This document shows, piece by piece, positions 1 to 5,571 of a stretch of 6,568 bases of DNA (the first letter of the stretch is position 1; each line of letters starts with the position of its first letter). Below the pieces are notes generated by a model. It did not search any database. It was not told the DNA's origin and saw only the letters and a list, made by a program, of their open reading frames with translations. Source of the stretch: Flavobacteriaceae bacterium (GTDB lineage Bacteria; Bacteroidota; Bacteroidia; Flavobacteriales; Flavobacteriaceae). The DNA lies in assembly GCA_016763715.1 (NCBI GenBank), contig JAESTG010000163.1, positions 1-6,568 on the forward strand, in the 5' to 3' direction. Made by a program: the position numbers and the translations under genes.

Positions 1-16
1 AAGAGTAAGAACTCTT
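1..16. repeat. Short inverted repeat at the left edge
   Basis: AAGAGT (1-6) and ACTCTT (11-16) are perfect 6-bp inverted arms around a 4-nt loop, followed by a T-rich run at 18-22. The stem may continue to the left of the window. It could be the end of an upstream gene's terminator, or an operator, because its right arm touches the -7-like box at 16-23. The window edge prevents a choice between these. Confidence 0.4.
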
Positions 17-23
17 ATTTTTG
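16..23 (+). promoter_or_regulatory. Candidate -7 promoter element for the ketoacyl synthase gene
   Basis: TATTTTTG is an exact match to the Bacteroidetes -7 consensus TAnnTTTG. A start of transcription about 7 nt downstream (near 30) would give a leader of roughly 13 nt before the TTG codon at 43. The matching -33 TTG element would fall left of the window and cannot be checked. In AT-rich DNA this motif also occurs by chance. Confidence 0.4.
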
Positions 24-42
24 CTTCAAATTACTAAAAAAA

Positions 43-1203
43 TTGCAAACACCTATTTTCATTTCTGGAATCGCTTCGGTTTCTGCCTTAGGGATTTCTT
101 CTGCCTCCATTTGGCAACGTTATTTGGACGGAAAAGCACTATTCAGTAAAAAAGAAATGGATGACACTGAAATTTGGGGTGCCTTTGTTACTTCGGAAGT
201 GGAAGATGCTTTGAAAAAACTACAATGCTCTAGTCCGTCCTACAAAAATTTAGATCGGTCTGTTTTATTGGCAATGTTAGCGTCTAATAATGCATTTGAT
301 GCTCTTAAATTTCCACAGAAAAACATTGGGATTAATATAGGTTCTTCCCGAGGAGCTACCGCATTATTTGAAAAATATCATACGCAATATCAACTAAAAG
401 GGAAAGTTTCCCCTTATACGTCACCCACAACAACCTTAGGGAATATTTCATCTTGGGTAGGGCAGGAGTTGGGAGTAAATGGAGTACAGATTGGACATTC
501 GGTCACTTGTTCTACGGCATTACATGCGCTACTCAATGGCATTGCATGGCTACAAGCTGGAATGGCAGATGCCTTTGTAGTTGGAGGAAGTGAAGCGGCA
601 TTGACGCCTTTTACGATTGCTCAAATGCAGGCATTAAAGTTGTATTCAGCTGGATCTGAAAACCCTATTTGTGAGTCTATGCACTTCGAAAAAAAACAGA
701 ATACCATGATTCTTGGAGAAGGAGCAGCCGTTGCTGTTTTAGAGCGAGAAAAAACAGTTCGTTCAGTGGCAATGGTGGCTGGATACGGATTTGCTTCGGA
801 AAAGTTGGAACACAATAGTTCAATTTCAAAAAACGCAACTTGTTTTCAAGATTCTATAAAAATGGCACTGCGAAATGCAAGTTTGTTGACTGTAGATGCT
901 GTTATTCTACACGCCCCAGGAACTACAAAAGGAGATTTAGCAGAGAAGAAGGCGATAGATGTTGTTTTTGAAAGTAAACTTCCTTTGCTAACTTCAAATA
1001 AATGGCTCGTTGGTCATACTTTTGGTGCTTCGGGAATGATGAGTTTAGAATTTGCTGTACTCATGTTACAGCACAATAAGTTTATAGAAAATCCTTTTTA
1101 CAGAAATGAAATGGACATCTCCAAAGAACTTAAAACCATTATGGTAAATGCAGTAGGGTTTGGTGGGAATGCGGTTTCTATTATTGTAAGTAATCCCGAA
1201 TAG
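43..1203 (+). CDS. FabF-like beta-ketoacyl synthase, possibly biotin-linked
   Basis: This 386-residue thiolase-fold condensing enzyme of the FabF/KAS II type is expected to join an acyl group held on its cysteine to malonyl-ACP in the cytoplasm. Visible active-site residues are Cys156 (VTCSTALHA), His290 (HAPGTTKGD), Lys320 (SNKW) and His325 (VGHTFGASG), so the Cys-His-Lys-His set is intact. GEGAAVAVLE (225-234) and the C-terminal GFGGNAVSII (372-381) are typical. It is shorter than FabF (about 410) and divergent, suggesting a specialised rather than housekeeping enzyme. The start is TTG at 43: the frame is open to the window edge, but QTPIFISGIASVSALG fits the family N-terminus, and the first ATG (codon 39) would cut into the fold. 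A role in building the pimeloyl chain for biotin is inferred from bioB lying about 2.4 kb downstream; other fatty-acid or polyene roles are possible. Confidence 0.85.
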   Translation: MQTPIFISGIASVSALGISSASIWQRYLDGKALFSKKEMDDTEIWGAFVTSEVEDALKKLQCSSPSYKNLDRSVLLAMLASNNAFDALKFPQKNIGINIGSSRGATALFEKYHTQYQLKGKVSPYTSPTTTLGNISSWVGQELGVNGVQIGHSVTCSTALHALLNGIAWLQAGMADAFVVGGSEAALTPFTIAQMQALKLYSAGSENPICESMHFEKKQNTMILGEGAAVAVLEREKTVRSVAMVAGYGFASEKLEHNSSISKNATCFQDSIKMALRNASLLTVDAVILHAPGTTKGDLAEKKAIDVVFESKLPLLTSNKWLVGHTFGASGMMSLEFAVLMLQHNKFIENPFYRNEMDISKELKTIMVNAVGFGGNAVSIIVSNPE

Positions 1204-1509
1204 TATGTCTGGCATTAGTTTTAAAAATTAGTTTCGTAACATTTCTCACTGTTTTGAGACTAATATAGGGCTTGAGTGTCCTGCTAAGAAGTTTCAGCAA
1301 GAATGAGATGTCAACCTCCATTCTTTTTATGGATTACCAAAGCACATTCACAGTCCTTTTTTAACAACCCGACCATACTCAAAAACGACAATCATAAGTT
1401 GAATGATTTAATACATCTAGTGTTAGTATCATTGTGACAAATTACTGAGGCATACCGTCTGGTGGGTTTAAAAAGTTAGTATATTTCTTAACATTTAAAA
1501 TCGAACACT
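1204..1509. other. 306-bp intergenic region without a supportable gene
   Basis: No RNA gene or convincing protein is seen. A 44-codon ATG frame on plus (1303-1437) and a roughly 21-codon frame on minus have no recognisable features. AATCAT (1390-1395) and ATGATT (1403-1408) form a weak 6-bp hairpin with a 7-nt loop. TATATTTC (1480-1487) and TATCATTG (1427-1434) each match TAnnTTTG at 7 of 8 positions, but neither has a TTG at the proper distance upstream; the first would place a transcription start about 16 nt before the NfeD-like gene. No clear terminator for the ketoacyl synthase is visible. The region could be decayed sequence, a long leader, or an unrecognised small RNA. Confidence 0.5.
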
Positions 1510-2085
1510 ATGGAACAATGGTTCGCTGAATTAGGCACTTTCGAAAAAGTGTACTGGGTTATTGCTTTAATTTCTTCTTTGCTCTTTATTATTTTAATGG
1601 TTATGACCCTTATGGGTGGTGAGGTAGATGATTTGGGAGATGTGGATGCCGATATTGATGGTGATACAGGCATCGGATTTCAATTTTTATCTTTCAAAAA
1701 CTTGATGGGGTTCTTCACCATTTTTAGTTGGTCTGGAATTGCTTGTCTTAATGAGGGGTATTCACATACAGTAACATTAGTGGTTTCTATCACTTGCGGT
1801 TTGCTAATGATGCTAGCAATGGCTACTCTTTTTTACTATTTAAGTAAATTGACTAGTAGTGGAACATTGAAACTGAAGAATGCATTACATAACATTGGTG
1901 AAGTATACCTAACTATTGGAGCTAATCGGTCGAGCATGGGAAAAGTTCAAATTAAGGTGCAGGGAGGTTTGCGCGAGTTAGATGCTTTGACCGATGCAGA
2001 TGTGGATCTTAGGCAGGGAGAAATTATAATGGTGACTCAGGTCACTGATAACGGAATATTAATTGTAAACAAACACACTAACTAA
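1510..2085 (+). CDS. NfeD-like membrane protein with C-terminal OB-fold
   Basis: This 191-residue integral membrane protein has hydrophobic segments at about 14-36, 62-81 and 86-111, then a soluble beta-rich tail (about 120-188) with the small OB-fold pattern of NfeD proteins (IGEVYLTIG, GKVQIKVQGG, LRQGEIIMVTQV, GILIV). Between the first two segments is a strongly acidic loop (38-52) with aspartates in a DxDxDG pattern (DVDADIDGD), which might bind a divalent cation; that is inference. Short NfeD proteins of this kind (compare YuaF of Bacillus and YqiJ of Escherichia) are typically encoded beside a flotillin and are thought to help organise or stabilise flotillin assemblies in the membrane. 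Here the stop is separated from the flotillin start by a single base, so the two are almost certainly one operon. No protease domain is present, so it is not the long NfeD form. Confidence 0.85.
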   Translation: MEQWFAELGTFEKVYWVIALISSLLFIILMVMTLMGGEVDDLGDVDADIDGDTGIGFQFLSFKNLMGFFTIFSWSGIACLNEGYSHTVTLVVSITCGLLMMLAMATLFYYLSKLTSSGTLKLKNALHNIGEVYLTIGANRSSMGKVQIKVQGGLRELDALTDADVDLRQGEIIMVTQVTDNGILIVNKHTN

Positions 2086-2086
2086 T

Positions 2087-3490
2087 ATGAATACACTACC
2101 ATTACAAATGGAAGCCTTTGCGGGCGTACTCGCAATTGGATTTGGGATTTTATTTTTCTTTATTATTATTATCACCTTTATCCGAAGATACAAAAGGTGT
2201 CCTTCCGATAGAATTCTTGTGGTCTACGGAAAAGTAGGAGATGGGGTTTCTGCCCGATGTATACACGGTGGAGCAGCATTTATTTGGCCAGTCATACAGG
2301 ACTATCAATACTTAGACCTAACACCTATTTCCATTGAAGTGAATCTGGTAAATGCATTGAGTAAGCAGAACATTCGTGTGAACGTTCCTTCTCGATTTAC
2401 CATTGGAGTTACAACAGAGCCAGGAGTCATGCAGAATGCTGCCGAACGTCTTTTGGGATTGGGTCAGCAGGAGATTCAGGATTTGGCTATGGAAATCATC
2501 TTTGGACAATTGCGTTTAGTAGTTGCTTCAATGGATATTGAAGAAATTAACTCAGACCGTGATAAATTCTTAAACAATATTTCGAATAGCGTAGAATCTG
2601 AACTTAAGAAAGTAGGTTTAAAATTAATCAACGTAAACATTACAGATATTGTTGATGAATCTGGATATATCGAAGCCTTAGGTAAAGAAGCCGCAGCACA
2701 TGCAATTAACGCTGCTCGTAAGAGTGTTGCCGAAAAGAACAGAGACGGTTCTATTGGGGAAGCTAACGCAGTACAAGATCAACGTACTCAAGTGTCTGCT
2801 GCCAATGCAAAAGCAGTAGAAGGAGAGAACCTTGCAAAAATTGAAGTGGCAAATTCCGATTCGAAACGTCGTCAACGTGAGGCAGAAGCTGGGCGTATTG
2901 CAATAGCTTCTGAGAAAGTGCAAGCTGCGAAAGCTTTGGAAGAGTCTTATATAGCTGAAAAAGCTGCTGAGATTACGCGTGCTGAAAGAGAAAGAAGTAC
3001 TCAATTGGCCGATATTATTGTGCCTGCGGAAATAGATAAGAAGAAAGTTGAAATAGATGCTGAAGCGGAAGCAGAACAAATTCGAAGATTGGCCAAAGGG
3101 GAAGCAGATGCAATTTTATTCAAAGCGCAAGCAGAAGCACAAGGGATCTTTGAAATATTAACTAAACAAGCACAAGGTTTTGACAAGATTGTACAAGCTG
3201 CTGGAAATAGCTCTAAGGATGCGGTACTTTTATTAATCGCCGATAAATTACCAGAATTAGTTAAGTTGCAAGCCGAAGCCATCAAAAATATTAAAATAGA
3301 TAAGGTGACCGTTTGGGAGAATGGAAGCGGAGGAAAAGATGGAAAAACAGCTACCTCTAATTTTATCTCTGGAATGTACAAATCGGTGCCTCCACTTCAA
3401 GAAATGTTCGATATGGCAGGAATGCAATTGCCCGAATATTTGAAAGGAAAAGAAATTAAAGATGCTAAGGACATTTCAGAAGAAGAATAG
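2087..3490 (+). CDS. Flotillin-family protein (SPFH domain)
   Basis: This 467-residue flotillin has one N-terminal membrane segment (about 11-33) ending in a basic stop-transfer patch (RRYKR, 33-37). An SPFH/band-7 domain follows (about 38-200), including VVYGKVGDG, GGAAFIWPV, LTPISIEV and IEEINSDRDKF. Next is a long Ala/Glu/Lys/Arg-rich coiled coil (about 200-350) with repeated EAEAE- and KAQAEAQG-type heptads. A conserved flotillin C-terminal part (LLLIADKLPELVKLQAEAI, 381-399) and a charged tail complete it. Proteins of this architecture (FloT/YuaG, YqiK) oligomerise at the inner face of the membrane and scaffold functional microdomains affecting fluidity, secretion and signalling. Length is normal and there are no breaks. 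It follows the NfeD-like gene by 1 nt and shares its transcript; a hairpin at 3517-3551 ends the unit. The specific cargo in this organism cannot be read from sequence. Confidence 0.92.
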   Translation: MNTLPLQMEAFAGVLAIGFGILFFFIIIITFIRRYKRCPSDRILVVYGKVGDGVSARCIHGGAAFIWPVIQDYQYLDLTPISIEVNLVNALSKQNIRVNVPSRFTIGVTTEPGVMQNAAERLLGLGQQEIQDLAMEIIFGQLRLVVASMDIEEINSDRDKFLNNISNSVESELKKVGLKLINVNITDIVDESGYIEALGKEAAAHAINAARKSVAEKNRDGSIGEANAVQDQRTQVSAANAKAVEGENLAKIEVANSDSKRRQREAEAGRIAIASEKVQAAKALEESYIAEKAAEITRAERERSTQLADIIVPAEIDKKKVEIDAEAEAEQIRRLAKGEADAILFKAQAEAQGIFEILTKQAQGFDKIVQAAGNSSKDAVLLLIADKLPELVKLQAEAIKNIKIDKVTVWENGSGGKDGKTATSNFISGMYKSVPPLQEMFDMAGMQLPEYLKGKEIKDAKDISEEE

Positions 3491-3498
3491 TAAATTTG
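3491..3498 (+). promoter_or_regulatory. Candidate -7 promoter element upstream of bioB
   Basis: TAAATTTG is an exact TAnnTTTG match directly after the flotillin stop codon. No TTG is seen 17-19 nt upstream, so the -33 element is missing or weak. If used, transcription would start near 3505 and run through the hairpin at 3517-3551 before reaching bioB. The 20 nt between hairpin and bioB start are too short for a separate full promoter. Confidence 0.35.
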
Positions 3499-3516
3499 TA
3501 TTCAATCAATAATTGA

Positions 3517-3551
3517 AAAACCTACAAGTAGTAATGCTATTTGTAGGTTTT
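3517..3551. terminator. Strong bidirectional terminator-like hairpin between flotillin and bioB
   Basis: AAAACCTACAA (3517-3527) pairs perfectly with TTGTAGGTTTT (3541-3551). The stem continues through G3528-T3540 (wobble), T-A, A-T and G3531-C3537, giving 15 pairs around the 5-nt loop TAATG. The A-run at one foot and T-run at the other suit termination in either direction. It most simply ends the NfeD-flotillin transcript. It lies only 20 nt before the bioB ATG, so it may also sit in the bioB leader. Confidence 0.85.
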
Positions 3552-3571
3552 AACTGTTAGAAAACAAAAGA

Positions 3572-4663
3572 ATGAGCACTATAAAACACGATTGGACTAA
3601 GGAACAAATCCTTGAAATTTACCAAAAACCAATGATGGAATTACTGTACGAAGCTGCTACGGTACATCGTGAATTTCATAATCCAAATGAGGTGCAAGTT
3701 TCTACTTTATTGTCCATAAAAACAGGAGGTTGTCCAGAAGATTGTGGATATCGTCCACAAGCGGCAAGGTATCACACAGACATTGAAGGAAATGATTTAA
3801 TGACCGTTTCTCATGTGAAAGCTCAAGCTTTGCGAGCCAAAGCATCAGGAAGCTCCCGTGTGTGTATGGGCGCGGCTTGGAGAAATGTAAAAGACGGAGA
3901 AGAGTTTGATCAAGTACTTGAAATGGTGAGAACCATTAATAAATTGGACATGGAGGTATGTTGTACGCTAGGGATGATTACTGAAAATCAAGCACATCGT
4001 TTAGCGGAAGCGGGATTATATGCTTATAACCACAACTTAGATACCAGTGAAGATTACTATAAAGATGTGATTTCAACAAGAGCCTTTCAAGATCGATTGG
4101 ACACCATTGATAATGTTCGTAAAACAAACGTAACTGTTTGTAGCGGAGGTATTATTGGAATGGGTGAAGCTGTAGAAGATCGTGCAGGAATGTTAGTGGC
4201 ATTGACCTCATTAAATCCACAACCAGAGTCTGTACCAATTAATGCTTTGGTTGCTGTGGAAGGTACCCCAATGGAGGATATTGAGCCTATTTCTATTTGG
4301 GAAATGATTAGAATGGTGGCTACAACCCGTATAGTTATGCCGCAAACTCAAGTTCGATTGTCCGCAGGAAGAACGGAAATGAGCCGAGAAGGACAAGCAA
4401 TGTGCTTTTTTGCGGGAGCCAATTCAATTTTTGCGGGAGATAAGCTTCTTACTACACCTAACCCCGATGTAAATGAAGACATGAAAATGTTTGAAATGTT
4501 GGGTTTACAACCTATGAAGCCATTCGTCAAAAAGGCGCAGCCAGAGACGGTGGAGGCTTTAGATTCACAATTTGAGCCCTTGGACGAAAAGCCAAAATGG
4601 ACTCGTCCTAGCCATACCATTGAGCGTAACGTGAGTGCGAAGGAAAAGGCTTCTCTTAAGTAA
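3572..4663 (+). CDS. bioB: Biotin synthase BioB with Cys-to-Arg change in the [4Fe-4S] motif
   Basis: BioB is a cytosolic radical-SAM enzyme that inserts sulfur into dethiobiotin, the last step of biotin synthesis. This copy is full length (363 residues; Escherichia 346). Conserved blocks include HDWTKEQI, VCMGAAW, YNHNLDTS, VCSGGIIGMGE, PESVPIN, VRLSAGR, FFAGANSIF and LLTTPNPD. The auxiliary [2Fe-2S] ligands are present: Cys98, Cys130, Cys190 and Arg262 (matching Escherichia Cys97, Cys128, Cys188, Arg260). The radical-SAM motif, normally CxxxCxxC, reads CPEDCGYR: Cys54 and Cys58 are there, but the third ligand is Arg61, encoded by CGT at 3752-3754 and one base from TGT. Loss of this ligand should abolish SAM cleavage, so the product may be inactive despite an intact frame. 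It could also be a base-call error. ATG 3572 fits the family N-terminus; no clear ribosome-binding site is seen. A strong hairpin lies 20 nt upstream. Confidence 0.95.
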   Translation: MSTIKHDWTKEQILEIYQKPMMELLYEAATVHREFHNPNEVQVSTLLSIKTGGCPEDCGYRPQAARYHTDIEGNDLMTVSHVKAQALRAKASGSSRVCMGAAWRNVKDGEEFDQVLEMVRTINKLDMEVCCTLGMITENQAHRLAEAGLYAYNHNLDTSEDYYKDVISTRAFQDRLDTIDNVRKTNVTVCSGGIIGMGEAVEDRAGMLVALTSLNPQPESVPINALVAVEGTPMEDIEPISIWEMIRMVATTRIVMPQTQVRLSAGRTEMSREGQAMCFFAGANSIFAGDKLLTTPNPDVNEDMKMFEMLGLQPMKPFVKKAQPETVEALDSQFEPLDEKPKWTRPSHTIERNVSAKEKASLK

Positions 4664-4835
4664 TTACCACTATCTTTTTTAGGGAATAACGGGCCGTATG
4701 AATACGTTGTTTATTTGGTTGAATTCGTCTATTTTTTTCTTCGGAATTAATTCTGAATTGCAAATACAACAATTTTTAGTAGAGAATACTCGTTTTAGGT
4801 GCTGCCAAACATTACTTAATCTTAAAACCTGTACT

Positions 4836-5471
4836 ATGAAAAAACTGCTCTGGATAGCAGCCGCTTGTGTGTTTTTGTTTGGCTGTTCTAAAAATGATGA
4901 TTCCACCAATCGAAATTGCTCAAAACCCGAAAATATTTCCGTCGATCAAATTAATAGCGCCTCCGTTTTCTTTAGCTGGGAAACAGGAGGAGAATCTGCC
5001 TTCGAAATTGAATATGGCGAACGGGGTTTCTCACTAGGGAGTGGTTCCATTATTCAAACCTCTCAACGTGAGTATTTAATTGACGGGTTAACACCATTAA
5101 CCAATTATGAGATTTTTCTACGTTCTAATTGTGGTAGTGATGGGTTTAGTAGTTACATCTCGGCTCTATTTACTACACTTGAGAATGTAGAGCTTTGCAA
5201 TACGCCTACTAATCTAGCCTTAGTTTCGGTAAGTTCGAGTGCCATTGAGCTTACTTGGGATGAAAATAATGAGACCGCATGGGAGATAGAATACGGCGCT
5301 GTTGGATTCCCTGTGGGAACAGGAACTGTGGCTCAAACTTCCCAAAGTAATTTTGAAATTACCAACCTTAATCCGTCTTTCACTTATGAAATTTATGTGA
5401 GGGCAAATTGTGGAATTGATGGCTATAGTAGTTATTCAGATCAATTGGTAGTGACAACAGACGGGCAATAG
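4836..5471 (+). CDS. Lipoprotein with two fibronectin type III domains
   Basis: This 211-residue protein begins with a lipoprotein signal peptide: MKK, hydrophobic LLWIAAACVFLF, and the lipobox LFGC with Cys17 as lipidation site. SKNDD after the cysteine resembles the acidic export signals that send Bacteroidetes lipoproteins to the outer surface, so surface display is inferred. Two fibronectin type III repeats follow, at about 28-114 and 121-207, offset by exactly 93 residues. Each has W (48, 141), EIEYG, a GF..G.G turn, a Leu-x-Pro turn and a Y-E-I strand. Each also has a cysteine at its start and one in an NCG motif (Cys28/Cys99 and Cys121/Cys192, both 71 apart), likely a disulfide per domain. 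The reading frame extends upstream to ATG 4698, but only ATG 4836 yields a proper signal peptide at the N-terminus. No enzymatic domain is visible; binding or adhesion is plausible but unproven. Confidence 0.85.
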   Translation: MKKLLWIAAACVFLFGCSKNDDSTNRNCSKPENISVDQINSASVFFSWETGGESAFEIEYGERGFSLGSGSIIQTSQREYLIDGLTPLTNYEIFLRSNCGSDGFSSYISALFTTLENVELCNTPTNLALVSVSSSAIELTWDENNETAWEIEYGAVGFPVGTGTVAQTSQSNFEITNLNPSFTYEIYVRANCGIDGYSSYSDQLVVTTDGQ

Positions 5472-5485
5472 AAAATAGTCATAAT

Positions 5486-5515
5486 TGAAAGATGGAATAA
5501 TCATTTCGTCTTTCA
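5486..5515. terminator. Terminator hairpin after the lipoprotein gene
   Basis: Bases 5486-5498 pair with 5503-5515 to form 13 pairs (two of them G-T wobbles) around the 4-nt loop AATC, starting 15 nt after the lipoprotein stop and followed by CGTTTTA. This fits an intrinsic terminator separating the lipoprotein from the oxygenase gene. The T-run is short. Confidence 0.6.
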
Positions 5516-5546
5516 CGTTTTAACTAGAGGTTATTTTAAAGTTTCG

Positions 5547-5554
5547 TAATTTCG
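5547..5554 (+). promoter_or_regulatory. Weak -7-like element before the cupin-like oxygenase
   Basis: TAATTTCG matches TAnnTTTG at 7 of 8 positions and lies 17 nt before ATG 5572, inside the 56-nt gap left by the terminator at 5486-5515. A promoter is expected in this gap, but no TTG at the proper -33 distance is visible, so the call is tentative. Confidence 0.3.
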
Positions 5555-5571
5555 TATGACTTTACGGGTAT

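Noticed and set aside
1205..1231. Eight-codon ORF starting 1 nt after the ketoacyl synthase stop
   Set aside because: Too short to support as a gene, with no regulatory logic such as repeated codons for one amino acid.
1303..1437. 44-codon plus-strand ORF in the intergenic region
   Set aside because: No recognisable domain, signal, ribosome-binding site or codon-use support; frames of this length arise by chance.
2678..3381. Long minus-strand ORFs opposite the flotillin gene
   Set aside because: They are antisense shadows of the biased Ala/Glu/Lys coiled-coil codons; their translations are Ser/Phe- or Ser/Ala-rich with no domain.
3517..3551. BirA-type biotin operator before bioB
   Set aside because: The arms read AACCTACAA...TTGTAGGTT, which has neither the sequence nor the orientation of BirA half-sites (TTGTnAACC...GGTTnACAA); a terminator explains the symmetry better.
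4348..4620. 90-codon minus-strand ORF opposite bioB
   Set aside because: It lies wholly within conserved BioB coding sequence and has no recognisable protein features.
4740..4757. Imperfect 18-bp palindrome TTCGGAATTAATTCTGAA upstream of the lipoprotein
   Set aside because: One mismatched pair, AT-rich centre and no second copy seen in the window; chance is sufficient, and no promoter element is placed to make it an operator.
4698..4835. 46-codon N-terminal extension of the lipoprotein frame from ATG 4698
   Set aside because: It would bury a clear lipoprotein signal peptide (MKKLL...LFGC) inside the protein, and its sequence looks like translated non-coding DNA.
4664..4835. Terminator or promoter in the 172-bp gap after bioB
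   Set aside because: No stem with a T-run was found. TATTTTTT at 4730-4737 with TTG at 4707-4709 has a 20-nt spacer and an imperfect -7 box, which is too weak to call.
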